Below the pieces are notes generated by a model, which ran no database searches, was not told where the DNA came from, and saw only the letters and a program-made list of their open reading frames with translations. This document shows, piece by piece, positions 1 to 8,628 of a stretch of 64,000 nt of DNA; positions within the stretch are counted from its first letter, which is position 1; every line of letters begins with the position of its first letter. Both the position numbers and the translations under genes were made by a program. Origin of the DNA: Sagittula marina (GTDB taxonomy: Bacteria; Pseudomonadota; Alphaproteobacteria; Rhodobacterales; Rhodobacteraceae); contig NZ_JACIEJ010000015.1 of NCBI RefSeq assembly GCF_014196795.1, positions 1 to 64,000 of the forward strand. Reading direction: 5' to 3'.

Positions 1-1
1 G

Positions 2-105
2 CTCAACCGCTACACCGCTCTTGGCATACCTATCACCGAGGCCGCAGGATAAGTCTGTCCGGGGATTGGGGAAGTGCGTTCAGGCCTCAATTTGCTCAAC
101 AAAGC
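2..105 (+). mobile_element. 3' end of an IS5-family element (transposase tail plus terminal repeat)
   Basis: The first codons read LNRYTALGIPITEAAG followed by TAA at 50-52, which is the typical C-terminus of IS5-family (IS903-like) transposases. About 40 bases later, at 91-105, lies TTTGCTCAACAAAGC, the reverse complement of a GCTTTGTTG-type terminal inverted repeat. A related tail and repeat recur at 56040-56209. The body of the element lies left of the window or is lost, so whether the copy is intact cannot be judged. Confidence 0.7.
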
Positions 106-189
106 TCAGGTATGGCATCCTTTCTGGAGATCCGCTTCCGTATCGAGCCGAGCCAGGCCCCGCGCCCGAAGCGGGGATCGGCTCTCCGC

Positions 190-425
190 CCTCTTTTTCC
201 GCGTTGCTGCAACCGCGCTGTCTTTGAGGCGGAAAATGTCGTTTTTGGTTTCGAGGATTGAGGCACTAAGCGCGATCGGTTCAAGCTCAATGGCCTGTGC
301 CGAGAGGGGGCAGCCGGTCCAGCAATACAGTAGTCATCTTGACGGCATCGAAAACAGTGGCCGACGCGCTGAAGCTGAGCTCGGTGGTGATGATCACGTT
401 GGCGCGCTCGTAGAACTTGCCCAAC
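190..425 (-). pseudogene. IS21-family istB-like ATPase, degenerate fragment
   Basis: On the minus strand one frame reads KFYERANVIITTELSFS and then KMTTVLLDRL. This is the C-terminal IstB signature (family consensus close to YERTSVVITTNLSF...GDAKMTTALLDRL). After a stop and a change of frame the strand continues ETKNDIFRLKDSA, matching the ETGNDSxRFKNS tail of IstB. The frame break and missing N-terminal Walker region show a dead fragment. IstB is the helper ATPase of IS21 elements; no istA is visible. Confidence 0.65.
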
Positions 426-649
426 AGGTGGATACAGGAGGATCAGGAATTGATCCAAGGATCAACTTTCCCACGACCCAGAGCGCCCTCTGAAGCGGTG
501 AAAGACAAGTATCCGAGCTTGTTCAGGTTCAAGAGGTCGAGGCGGATGAGGGTCTCCCCGTTTTGTCCGGCTTTTCCCATGGCCTTGTCGGACAGGCACG
601 ATCCGCCTTCTTTGATGCTGCATCACAGGCACATCGCCTGTATCGCCCC

Positions 650-1559
650 GGATCTGTCGGAGACCTATAGCTTCATCTTGCGCGACCATATCGAGCACGT
701 CGCGCTGTGCATAGAAGGTCTCTTCCGCCTCAGCTGGCGGGATGTTTTCGATGGGTCCAGGCAGCCGGCGGTTGTTGAACCAATCGACCCAGCCGAGGGT
801 TGCCATTTCCAGATCCTGCATGTTGCGCCACGGTCCTTGGCCCCTCTCGGCGATGCCCGCATCGCCTGCCGGGCAATGGATGGACCAGTTCGGTTTTGTA
901 GAGACCGTTTATCGTCTCGGCGAGGGCGTTGGCATACGAGTCACCGACACTGCCGACCGATGGTTCAATGCCAGCCTCAGCCAAACGCTCGGTGTATCGA
1001 ATGGACAAATATTGCTCGTCCCACTGCCCGGCAGGGTATTGCGCAGCAATGCCCGAGAGGGAGACGGTCCACCGTGCAGCGCGCCAGCGAAAAGCCCTCG
1101 CGCTTCAACGGGTGCCACGCCTTGCGAACTCCGTAGACCTGATAGGTTGCGTCCCAGATCCGTTTAATCTCGAGCCGAAGCTCTGTGTCACGCTGATGCC
1201 GTGCAGAAGCTTTGGAAGGGTCCGCCGGGCACGCAATCTGCCGAGAGGGGCGCAAAATACGCGCTTGCCTTGCGCAGGATCTCATTCGCCTGGCGCAGCT
1301 CGCGAACCTCACGTTCAAGCGCTTTGATCCGGTCCCGTTCCTCCGTCGTTACGCCGTTGCGCATGCCACTATCTTTCTCGGCCTGCATCACCCAACCGCG
1401 AAGAGCCTGGCGGATACAGCCTATCTTCGGTGCAATGGCCGCAATCGCGCCCGCCTGCGTTTCGTAGGAGCCGTGGTGCTCGAACACCATCCGGACCGCA
1501 CGCGCGCGGAGCTCAGGCGAGTAGCGGTTTGCCATTTTGCTTTTCGCCATAACCACCAT
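650..1559 (-). pseudogene. IS3-family transposase (orfA/orfB), decayed
   Basis: The minus strand starts with an OrfA-like helix-turn-helix protein (about 1559 down to 1240; RYSPELRARAVRMVFEH, then a leucine-zipper-like ERDRIKALEREVRELR and ANEILRKASAYFA). It continues in another frame with OrfB N-terminal sequence (YQVYGVRKAWHPLKREGF, ARCTVDRL). It then jumps to the OrfB C-terminus (IRYTERLAEAGIEPSVGSVGDSY, NALAETINGLYK) and shifts frame again to WVDWFNNRRL and NIPPAEAEE. The central part holding the first two acidic residues of the DDE triad is deleted. At least two frameshifts plus this deletion make it inactive. Confidence 0.85.
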
Positions 1560-1599
1560 CGGTACTTAAGTTGATGATCTCCGACAAACCCGGGGCGAT

Positions 1600-2490
1600 T
1601 CAGAGCCATCATAACCCAGCTTTAACAGATCCGCGTACATCTGCTTCACTGTCGGCCGCGCTTTGCGCCACATCCATGACTGGATCAAACGCCAAGCTGA
1701 AAGCCGATCCGCTTACGGGCCCAAATTGCTTGGACGCTTGGGCGTCCTGAACTTCGGCTCCACGCAGGTCCTTTTGAAGGTGTTGCAACAAACCCGTTCG
1801 ACGGGCGATCTCCTATATTGAAATTTTGCCACACAGTACCGAGCATCGAACAACAATCGAAAACTCCATGCCTATCACACCAAATGCCCCCAATCAAAAC
1901 CGTCGGGGCACCGTGTTCACGTGGGTCCAATCTCAGTGACAGTTTATCAGGCTACCGGGTCAGGTCTCGGAAACAATCAACGCTATCTTTGTGACCGGGT
2001 TTCTGCTTTGACCAAGCGGGTGATCGGTTCGGTCAGAGCAGTGTCCGTTGCCCGGCAATGCATGCATATCTGCGTGATAATGAAGCGAGCTCTGAACGCG
2101 GCCGACGATAGGTGTATTCAGCGCCTCAGCCAGTCTACTTTTCGACACGTCGTGCAACATGCGACCCGAATGATACAGAAACTTATCTTGTGCTGGGCTG
2201 TGTTGGTAAATGGCCTGTGCCCAAAATCTCTGAAACGAAGCCCTCATTGGCTGTGCGGCTTTCGGAGATCTCACGACCCGCCGCGCAAAACAACACTGAC
2301 GAAGACCATACCCAGACCTTTTGCCACGTCGCGACATTGGCAAAATCGCTGACACAGAGCATGTGTGAGTTTGTTTCAAGGCACAGCCGGTTCTCTCAAT
2401 CCGGCTGGCAAGCCGGCCCCGTGCCGCTGCTCACCAGTAAATGCCAGTATGTGGGAGAGGAGGGGCAAAATGGTCCGCCGTTTTGCGACA
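1600..2490. other. Gene-poor stretch left of cycA
   Basis: About 0.9 kb separates the IS3 remnant from the cycA terminator. The longest open frames here (for example 139 codons on the minus strand at 1960-2379) have no recognisable motif, no ribosome site and an unusual amino-acid composition. No RNA gene, repeat or conserved protein is seen. It is probably intergenic sequence or thoroughly decayed DNA at the edge of the photosynthesis cluster. Confidence 0.5.
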
Positions 2491-2491
2491 G

Positions 2492-2521
2492 AAAAACCGC
2501 GCCAATCTTTTCTGGCGCGGT
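2492..2521 (-). terminator. Rho-independent terminator of the bchF...cycA unit
   Basis: Read on the minus strand there is a perfect 9-bp stem ACCGCGCCA / TGGCGCGGT (2496-2504 and 2513-2521) with an 8-nt loop, followed directly by a run of five T. It lies 38 bases after the cycA stop codon, so it closes the long minus-strand operon. Confidence 0.9.
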
Positions 2522-2559
2522 CGTATCCTTTGATATCTTCAGGCGATCCGTCGAAAGGT

Positions 2560-3024
2560 TCAGTTCGATGGAGCGTCTGCATCCGTCATATCTGGCTCCG
2601 GCCCGACCGAGGCCAGATAAGCCCAGACGTCCAAGGCATCCTGATCATCGCGCAAGCGGTAAGTCATTTTCCCGCGGGCGGACTTGTCATCCAGGTAGTC
2701 TTTTAGAAAGGCGGAGGCGTCTTTGACGTAGACGGCAAAATGGTCTTCGTCCCAAGCTAAACCCTGCTCGCCAGCGGCGACCATGTACTTCGAATATCTG
2801 AAGCCCTCGACACTGCCGGCGGTGCGACCGACGACACCGTACAGGTTGGGTCCGACCTTGCCACCTTTCTGTATCGCGTTGCCGTCGGCATCCTCGATAA
2901 CGTGGCAGGTCTTGCATTGATTGAATACCTTTTCACCAGCGGCAGGGTCTCCTGTTGCGTGGCTTTCGGCCATGGCTATCGTTGACGCGCTCGTTAATGC
3001 GATTGCCAGAAAAATCGGTTTCAT
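2560..3024 (-). CDS. cycA: Cytochrome c2, periplasmic electron carrier
   Basis: 154 residues. Residues 1-19 form a signal peptide ending AMA, so the protein is exported to the periplasm. The haem-binding CKTCH motif is at residues 37-41 and a candidate sixth-ligand methionine (M120, in RGKMTYR) follows, as in Rhodobacter-type cytochrome c2. It carries electrons from the cytochrome bc1 complex to the photo-oxidised reaction centre, here probably through PufC, and to oxidases in the dark. A strong GGAGAGGAG precedes the ATG. It is the last gene of the minus-strand unit, 90 bases after hemA and just before a terminator. It could be assigned to another class I c-type cytochrome, but length and context favour c2. 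Confidence 0.88.
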   Translation of the reverse strand: MKPIFLAIALTSASTIAMAESHATGDPAAGEKVFNQCKTCHVIEDADGNAIQKGGKVGPNLYGVVGRTAGSVEGFRYSKYMVAAGEQGLAWDEDHFAVYVKDASAFLKDYLDDKSARGKMTYRLRDDQDALDVWAYLASVGPEPDMTDADAPSN

Positions 3025-3114
3025 GGTTGGTCTCCTCTCCTGTGTCCCCGTGGGTTAAGGGTGTAGCGAAAGGGGTGACATTCATCCCCGAAGCGCTACT
3101 GTTGCGTTTAGATT

Positions 3115-4329
3115 TCAGGCGACTTCATGGGCGATAGCGCACTGTTTCCATAGGACGGTCAGTGCCTCGACCAAGCGGTTTAGATCGGCGTCTGTGTGCA
3201 GCGGTGAAGGGGTGAAACGCAGGCGCTCCGTGCCCTTTGGGACGGTGGGATAATTGATCGGCTGCACATAGATGCCGTAGTCGTTCATCAGGATATCCGC
3301 CAGCATCCGGCATTTCACAGGGTCCTTGATCATCACGGGAATGATGTGGCTGGGGTTGTCCATGTGCGGGATGCCGCGCGCGTTCAGCATCTGGCGCAAG
3401 CGGGCCACCTGGCGCTGGTGCAGTTCGCGTTCTGTCTGTGACACCTTCAGATGCGCGATTGACGTCTGTGCTGCTGCAGCGACCGCAGGGGGCAGTGCGG
3501 TGGTAAAGATGAACCCGCTGGCAAAGGAGCGGATGAAATCGCACAGCGCCCGGGACCCTGAGATATAGCCGCCCATGCATCCGAAGGCCTTGCCCAGGGT
3601 GCCCTCGATCAGTGTGATGCGGTCGGCCAGGCCTTCTCGTTCCGAGATGCCACCGCCGCGCGGCCCGTAGAGGCCCACGGCATGGACTTCGTCAAGGTAG
3701 GTCATCGCACGGTGCTTTTCCGCAACTTCGACGATTTCCTGCATCGGACAGATGTCACCGTCCATGGAATAGACAGACTCGAAGGCCACAATTTTGGGGG
3801 CGTTGGCAGGCAGCGCGGCCAGCTTGCGGTCCAGATCCTCGGGGTCGTTGTGTTTCCAGATGACCTTTCTGGCGCGGGAGTGGCGAATGCCTTCGATCAT
3901 CGAGGCATGGTTCAGCGCGTCCGACACGATGATTGCGTCGGGCAGGCGGCTGCCTAAGGTCGACAGCGCCGCCCAATTGGATACGTAGCCGGAGGTGAAC
4001 AGCAGGGCTGCCTCTTTGCCATGCAGGTCGGCCAGTTCGGCTTCCAACCGGACATGGTGGTGGTTGGTGCCTGAAATGTTCCGTGTGCCGCCAGCGCCAG
4101 CGCCGCATTGGTCGACGGTGTCTTTCATGGTCTGGCGCACGGCCTCATGCTGGCCCATGCCAAGGTAGTCGTTGGAGCACCAGACAGTCACTTCGTCCGG
4201 GGCGTCGTCGTCATAGCTCTTGGCGGTGGGGAACTGCCCACAGCGACGTTCAAGTTCGGCGAAGATGCGATAATTGCCTTCGTCTTTCAGCGCCTTGAGC
4301 TGCGCATTGAACAGGCTGTCAAATTCCAT
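3115..4329 (-). CDS. hemA: 5-aminolevulinate synthase
   Basis: 404 residues, the normal length of alphaproteobacterial ALA synthase (Shemin pathway). It is a PLP enzyme that condenses glycine and succinyl-CoA to 5-aminolevulinate, the first committed precursor of haem and bacteriochlorophyll. Visible landmarks are the [10 protein letters not shown] block (about 213-222) and the PLP-binding lysine in EGTLGKAFG (K247), with [12 protein letters not shown] near 81-92 in the substrate region. The ATG has GGAGG just upstream and overlaps the 3' end of puhE by 11 bases, so translation is coupled to puhE. Its position inside the photosynthesis unit ties precursor supply to pigment synthesis. Confidence 0.95.
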   Translation of the reverse strand: MEFDSLFNAQLKALKDEGNYRIFAELERRCGQFPTAKSYDDDAPDEVTVWCSNDYLGMGQHEAVRQTMKDTVDQCGAGAGGTRNISGTNHHHVRLEAELADLHGKEAALLFTSGYVSNWAALSTLGSRLPDAIIVSDALNHASMIEGIRHSRARKVIWKHNDPEDLDRKLAALPANAPKIVAFESVYSMDGDICPMQEIVEVAEKHRAMTYLDEVHAVGLYGPRGGGISEREGLADRITLIEGTLGKAFGCMGGYISGSRALCDFIRSFASGFIFTTALPPAVAAAAQTSIAHLKVSQTERELHQRQVARLRQMLNARGIPHMDNPSHIIPVMIKDPVKCRMLADILMNDYGIYVQPINYPTVPKGTERLRFTPSPLHTDADLNRLVEALTVLWKQCAIAHEVA

Positions 4330-5134
4330 GGGGTTCCTCCGGGTGTCTTGATTTTTGTGTCTTCTGGTCGGGCGCAGGCAACATCCAGCGCCACAGTTTC
4401 GCGTCCGGCAGCGGCACGACCATGAACCAGTGTTCCAGCAGCGCGAGCGCCGTGATGGATGTCAGCAGGGCAAAGCCGGTGATGTCCTGCAAAGTCTGCG
4501 CGGAATAGAGCCGTTCCAGCCAGCAGCCCACAGCAAGGGTCAGGCCGGTGACGGACAGCGGAAACAGCCAGTTCATCCACTGGATGCGAAAATGGCTCGA
4601 CAAGTGAGACAGCGCGCGTGGGACGAATTCCACGTTGATGCGCGGCACCCCCAGATACAGGTTCAGCTTGGCCGAAACGCGGGCGAGGTAAAGCACGGTA
4701 AACGTCCACAAACCAAAGGTATTTTCCGCATCATGCCCGTACAGCCACAACAGGATCAGCATCGTCGTCAGCAGCATCTCATGGTATGCCAGTGTGCCCC
4801 AAGCGCGGAAGAAGCGTTCCCATTCCGGCACGTCGACGGGGCAGGGGTACAGGTTGGGGCCGGTGATGACGCCGGTGAGGAAGGACAGTTCGATCCAGCC
4901 CCAGATGGCCAGCGCCGCCAGAAAGGCGTGGTAGGCGCTGGCGTAGTTCGTGGCCGCCAGCGTGTGTTCAAAGGTCCAGATCCCGAGGGCGAGACAAGGC
5001 AAGCCGGCGAGTGTTGCCCCCAGCCGGGCACGAAAGCGCGCGCCTTCGGTGCGGCGCACCACGATCAGGATCGCTCCGGTGGAAAACCACCACAGGAACA
5101 AGGCAGCCAGCGCGGCGATCCAGGGACTGGTCAT
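4319..5134 (-). CDS. puhE: Photosynthetic complex assembly protein PuhE
   Basis: 271 residues with about seven hydrophobic membrane-spanning stretches. It has the DUF3623/PuhE pattern, with [21 protein letters not shown] in the first half and [19 protein letters not shown] in the second half. PuhE is known in Rhodobacter as an inner-membrane factor that affects reaction-centre and LH1 assembly and bacteriochlorophyll production; its biochemical activity is not known. It sits between acsF (91 bases upstream) and hemA (11-base overlap downstream), the position it has in related clusters. Confidence 0.9.
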   Translation of the reverse strand: MTSPWIAALAALFLWWFSTGAILIVVRRTEGARFRARLGATLAGLPCLALGIWTFEHTLAATNYASAYHAFLAALAIWGWIELSFLTGVITGPNLYPCPVDVPEWERFFRAWGTLAYHEMLLTTMLILLWLYGHDAENTFGLWTFTVLYLARVSAKLNLYLGVPRINVEFVPRALSHLSSHFRIQWMNWLFPLSVTGLTLAVGCWLERLYSAQTLQDITGFALLTSITALALLEHWFMVVPLPDAKLWRWMLPAPDQKTQKSRHPEEPHGI

Positions 5135-5225
5135 GTCAGCCCCCCGCCCACGTAATGCACACGCCCGCCGGAGGCGGCCTGCGTCAGCCCCCGACGGTCA
5201 GCATGATATGTGGGCGCCCCGCACA

Positions 5226-6353
5226 TCAGTAGGCCGGAACCATGCGGGTGGAGTCGGGCACGCGGTGCTTTTTCATCGGAATGGTGAAGAGGCCGACAAA
5301 GGCTGTCGCGGCGCGTGCCTGTGCGGACATGCGTCGCGCCATGGCGCCCACACCCTTTGACTGGCGCGCATTGTCCAGATCGGCGTTGGCCTTTTGCAGG
5401 CGCTTCAGACCTGCAGCCCAACGCGGGTTATCGATGTCCAGCGTGATCGGAAAGATCTGTTTGGTCAGGGCGCTGGTTTTCACGAACACCTCGTGGCCGT
5501 ACCAGTCGGGATCGACACCAAGGGCGGCGTGAAACACCGGCCGCTGGTGATCGCGCACATGCATGGTGGCAAAAACCGCCGTGAGGAAGAACTTGATCCA
5601 CAGAACGTTGGTGCCGGAGGTCAGCCTGGGATCGGTCTTCATCAGCAGGGCGAAGGCCTCGCCATGGCTGAACTCGTCATTGCACCACTCCTCGAACCAT
5701 TTGAAGATCGGATGAAAGCGGTGCTCCGGGTGTTCCTGCAGATGCCGAAAAATGGTGATATACCGGGCATACCCAATCTTTTCAGACAGATACGTGGCAT
5801 AATAGATGAATTTTGGCCTGAAGTAGGTGTACTTCTTGGATTGCGTCAGAAAGCCGAGGTTTACCGCCACGCCGGCCTCGCGCAGAGCATCGTTGATGAA
5901 GCCAGCGTGCCGTGCCTCATCACGGGCCATAAGCTGGAACAGCTGGGTGATGTCCTTGTTCTTGCCGCGGCGCTTCATTTCCTTGTACAGCACGCAGCCG
6001 GAAAACTCCGCCGTGCAGGACGAAATCAGGAAGTCGATGAATTCCTTGCGCAGGGCCGGGTCCATGCCGTCCCAGTCGACCTTGTCCCAGTCGGCGTTCT
6101 TCTTGAAGTGGCCCTTGTTCGGGTCGCTGACCATCTGCGCGATCAGCTTGTCCCAGTCCTCGCGGACCGGGGACACGTCGATGGCGTCCAGCTCGTCAAA
6201 GTCGGTGGTGTAAAAGCGCGGCGTCAGCAGGGTGTTCTGCATGGCCACTTCGGTGGCGGCGGTGCTGTCGAACTTGGCCTGTTCTTCCTGAATGGCCAGG
6301 CCTTCCTCGACCGTGGTGGCATCGGCCGTGTGGCGGGTGTTCTGCATGTTCAT
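5226..6353 (-). CDS. acsF: Mg-protoporphyrin IX monomethyl ester oxidative cyclase (O2-dependent)
   Basis: 375 residues from the ATG at 6353, which has GAGGTG five bases upstream; the longer open frame has no homologous N-terminus. It is a di-iron membrane-associated enzyme that closes the isocyclic ring E, converting Mg-protoporphyrin monomethyl ester to divinyl protochlorophyllide with O2. The ligand motifs are visible: DEARHAGF (ExxH) near the middle and NDEFSHGEAFAL, with EFSGCVLYKE before them. The start overlaps the stop of the upstream bciE by four bases (ATGA). No anaerobic cyclase gene bchE is seen in this window, so this step would require oxygen, fitting an aerobic phototroph. Confidence 0.95.
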   Translation of the reverse strand: MNMQNTRHTADATTVEEGLAIQEEQAKFDSTAATEVAMQNTLLTPRFYTTDFDELDAIDVSPVREDWDKLIAQMVSDPNKGHFKKNADWDKVDWDGMDPALRKEFIDFLISSCTAEFSGCVLYKEMKRRGKNKDITQLFQLMARDEARHAGFINDALREAGVAVNLGFLTQSKKYTYFRPKFIYYATYLSEKIGYARYITIFRHLQEHPEHRFHPIFKWFEEWCNDEFSHGEAFALLMKTDPRLTSGTNVLWIKFFLTAVFATMHVRDHQRPVFHAALGVDPDWYGHEVFVKTSALTKQIFPITLDIDNPRWAAGLKRLQKANADLDNARQSKGVGAMARRMSAQARAATAFVGLFTIPMKKHRVPDSTRMVPAY

Positions 6354-6646
6354 AGCGTCACCTCTTCGGAGAAGGAGAATTCGCACAGCTCCATGACTTC
6401 GAAATCGCCGGTGAGGCGGGTCCACAGCCGTTCCAATGACGAGGCGCGCACAATGGTCGCCTCGCGGTCTTCGCTGATCACTTCGCCATAGGGCGCCATG
6501 ATTTCCGGTCCATGCACCCGCACCTCGTCGCCCGGATAGACCGTCGCCCCGTTGTTGAATCGCACATGTGCGTGCAGGCTTTCGAAACAGTGTGACACTT
6601 CGACGGTGCACGGGGCGCGTTCAACTTCCTTGGTCAGCCATCCCAT
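6350..6646 (-). CDS. bciE: Probable BciE, auxiliary subunit of the alphaproteobacterial O2-dependent cyclase
   Basis: 98 residues, soluble, no signal peptide or membrane segment. It has a start with GGAGAGGAGG upstream and a four-base ATGA overlap into acsF. Alphaproteobacterial AcsF is known to need a small extra protein, BciE, encoded immediately upstream of acsF; the position, size and coupling here fit. The assignment rests on context rather than on a motif I can name. HCFESLHAHV and YPGDEVRVHGP are the most distinctive stretches. The alternative is an uncharacterised conserved PGC protein. Confidence 0.7.
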   Translation of the reverse strand: MGWLTKEVERAPCTVEVSHCFESLHAHVRFNNGATVYPGDEVRVHGPEIMAPYGEVISEDREATIVRASSLERLWTRLTGDFEVMELCEFSFSEEVTL

Positions 6647-6662
6647 TTATTGGCCTCCTCTC

Positions 6663-7130
6663 CTATTGTGCCAAAAGCCGCGCGAAGGCTTTGGCGTTAT
6701 CCGCACCGAAGCCCATTAAATCGGCGCGCCAGCCTGTGCTGTGGTCGTGAATTTCCAGGCGGCCGGTGTCCTTTTGCAGCAGCAAGACAGGGGCGTCAGG
6801 CGCGACGCCGGTCTTCTTGCGTTCATGCAGCAGGACCCGGTAGACACCGGAAATGAATCCGCCCTCTTCGGGCGAAAGGTCTGCGATCAGGGTGCCGTCA
6901 GGGGCATGGACCTGCGCGGCGCCGGACATGTCGCCGGACAGCACGATCTCGCGTTGGATGATGATTTTGCCCTCGGGGAGGGTTGCGATCAGCGGTTGCC
7001 CGGTCACGCGTGCGATCGTCACCACGGTCAGCACCGTCAGGACAAGCGCCAGCATGGCGCGCACCATCATGCGCGGCACGAGGTCCTTGTCGTGAATCGG
7101 CGGAGCGGCGTGGGTGTCGATCTGCGTCAT
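6663..7130 (-). CDS. puhC: Photosynthetic complex assembly protein PuhC
   Basis: 155 residues. A short cytoplasmic N-terminus precedes one transmembrane helix (about residues 22-42, AMLALVLTVLTVVTIARVTG), and the rest is predicted periplasmic. This is the standard PuhC architecture. PuhC is required in Rhodobacter for normal assembly of the RC-LH1 core. It starts 15 bases after the puhB stop and lies 16 bases before bciE. The sequence is not catalytic in appearance, so a scaffold or chaperone role is the known and expected one. Confidence 0.88.
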   Translation of the reverse strand: MTQIDTHAAPPIHDKDLVPRMMVRAMLALVLTVLTVVTIARVTGQPLIATLPEGKIIIQREIVLSGDMSGAAQVHAPDGTLIADLSPEEGGFISGVYRVLLHERKKTGVAPDAPVLLLQKDTGRLEIHDHSTGWRADLMGFGADNAKAFARLLAQ

Positions 7131-7145
7131 GGCGCGGGCGTTCCT

Positions 7146-7799
7146 TTATTCAGCGGCAACGGCAGAGGGCTTGGCTGCCGTGCGTCGGGCAATCTGCGGA
7201 GTGTTGACGCGGGCCTCGGCGGCCTCGCCCAGCATGTGGGCGATCCTCTCCGCGTCGGGGATACAGCGCAGGGCGGGCTGGGTACGGCGCAGCACCCAGG
7301 GGCGCACATGCGGCCAACACACCAGATAGGACAGGCGGGTGTCGTCGTCGGTGAGATCCAGCGCGATGGTGCCGGTGCCGTCGCGGCGGAGGGCCAGATC
7401 AGCGCGGCCGATCTGGCTGAACGGCAGGTTCAGCGTCACGGTCAGCGCGGCGCCAATCCGCATGGCCACGCGGCGGTTTGTGATGGTGTAGACCGTGGCG
7501 CGGGCCTGCACGAAACCGACCAGCATGAACATCGCCAGCACGATGCCACCCAAGATCAACAGCGGCATGGAGGCGGCAAAGGCAGTTGCGAAATTGACCT
7601 GGTCGACCATCGTGCCAAAGCGCCAAAGCGCCAGCACGACAAAGTAGAGCGCCACCCACTTGAGGTTCATCGACTCCTTCGTCAGGGTCCACCAGTCGGG
7701 GCGGCCCTGCCACAGGATCTCTTCGCCCTGGGGCGGGAGTTCGGGCAGGCCCTCAACGGGTTCAAAGGCGAAATCATCGTGGTCCGCATGGTGGTTCAT
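7146..7799 (-). CDS. puhB: Photosynthetic complex assembly protein PuhB
   Basis: 217 residues from the ATG at 7799 (MNHHADHDDFAFEP); an upstream in-frame ATG is less likely because AGGAG lies eight bases before the chosen one. The protein has a bacterial PH-like fold pattern: two or three hydrophobic helices (about residues 45-110) followed by TITNRRVAMRIG and a beta-rich C-terminal part. PuhB is known to help assemble the reaction centre, probably as a dimeric RC-specific chaperone. It follows puhA after 31 bases and precedes puhC. Confidence 0.9.
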   Translation of the reverse strand: MNHHADHDDFAFEPVEGLPELPPQGEEILWQGRPDWWTLTKESMNLKWVALYFVVLALWRFGTMVDQVNFATAFAASMPLLILGGIVLAMFMLVGFVQARATVYTITNRRVAMRIGAALTVTLNLPFSQIGRADLALRRDGTGTIALDLTDDDTRLSYLVCWPHVRPWVLRRTQPALRCIPDAERIAHMLGEAAEARVNTPQIARRTAAKPSAVAAE

Positions 7800-7830
7800 G
7801 GTGTGGCGCTCCTGTTCTTCTGTCGAGGGA

Positions 7831-8598
7831 TCAGCCGAGCAGGGGCGCTTGGCGCGCCTCGCTGGCATAGAGCATGCCGCCGCCGTAATACCCCATGATC
7901 TTGTCCTCCTCGAGCAAGGTCACCTGGCGCAGCGAGGCATGTTGCGGCACGCCGGGGAAGTGCTTGCCAAAGATCAAACGCACTTTGACGTGAGATTTGT
8001 GGACCCGGGCGACGGTCATCGGGATCAGGCGTTTTCCGCCTTCATTGATCAGGTCGACTTCGAGATAGCGGATCAGCTGTTCGGGTTCGTCGATCCACAT
8101 GTCGCTGATCGTGCCGACCACCTCGTTGTCACCTGCCATTACGGGCAGACCGCGCGGATCGCGACCGGCCGAGACGTGAAAGCTCTGCCTCGCGCTCATC
8201 GGGACGATCTTTGGGTGGCCATGGCCATCCAGCTCCGGCACGTCGCGGCGCGCGGCCCATGAGGCGGGGCCGACACCGTCCAGCATGGGGTTGCCGGTCG
8301 GCTCAAACGGAAACCCGTTGCCGGCAGCGGTCTTGGCCATCGGCAGGTTGGGGCGTTCGGCGTTTTGGCCCGAAGGTACGGTAACCGAACCACGGCCATG
8401 CGGCAGGTTGAACGTTTTGTCATCGGGCACCGGGAAGAGGCCCTGGTTCGCCGACGGTTTGCCGTCGTCATCCTGCAGCGGATAGCCTTCGCGCATGTTT
8501 TCGCGCTGGATGTAAAAGATCAGCAGCGCAAAAAAGACCCAAAAAAGCCAGAGGCTGAGGCTCGCCAGATCGAAATTGCCAAAAAATGGTTCAGTCAT
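7831..8598 (-). CDS. puhA: Photosynthetic reaction centre subunit H
   Basis: 255 residues, the normal size. A single N-terminal transmembrane helix (about residues 12-30, LASLSLWLFWVFFALLIFY) anchors it, followed by the conserved QRENMREGYPL and a cytoplasmic beta-rich domain ending IMGYYGGGMLYA. Subunit H caps the L/M core on the cytoplasmic side, stabilises it and provides proton pathways to the secondary quinone. AGGAACAGG precedes the start. It lies 30 bases after lhaA. As in other purple bacteria it is unlinked to pufLM, here about 35 kb away in the same cluster. Confidence 0.97.
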   Translation of the reverse strand: MTEPFFGNFDLASLSLWLFWVFFALLIFYIQRENMREGYPLQDDDGKPSANQGLFPVPDDKTFNLPHGRGSVTVPSGQNAERPNLPMAKTAAGNGFPFEPTGNPMLDGVGPASWAARRDVPELDGHGHPKIVPMSARQSFHVSAGRDPRGLPVMAGDNEVVGTISDMWIDEPEQLIRYLEVDLINEGGKRLIPMTVARVHKSHVKVRLIFGKHFPGVPQHASLRQVTLLEEDKIMGYYGGGMLYASEARQAPLLG

Positions 8599-8628
8599 GT
8601 CCTGTTCCTTTCAAAAGGCGCGGCACTG

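Noticed and set aside
1960-2379. 139-codon minus-strand ORF left of cycA
   Set aside because: No motif, no ribosome site, mixed composition; not supported as a gene.
5226-6611. Longer acsF reading frame starting at 6611
   Set aside because: The added 86 residues are the antisense-free shadow of bciE in another frame; ATG 6353 has GAGGTG and the family N-terminus.
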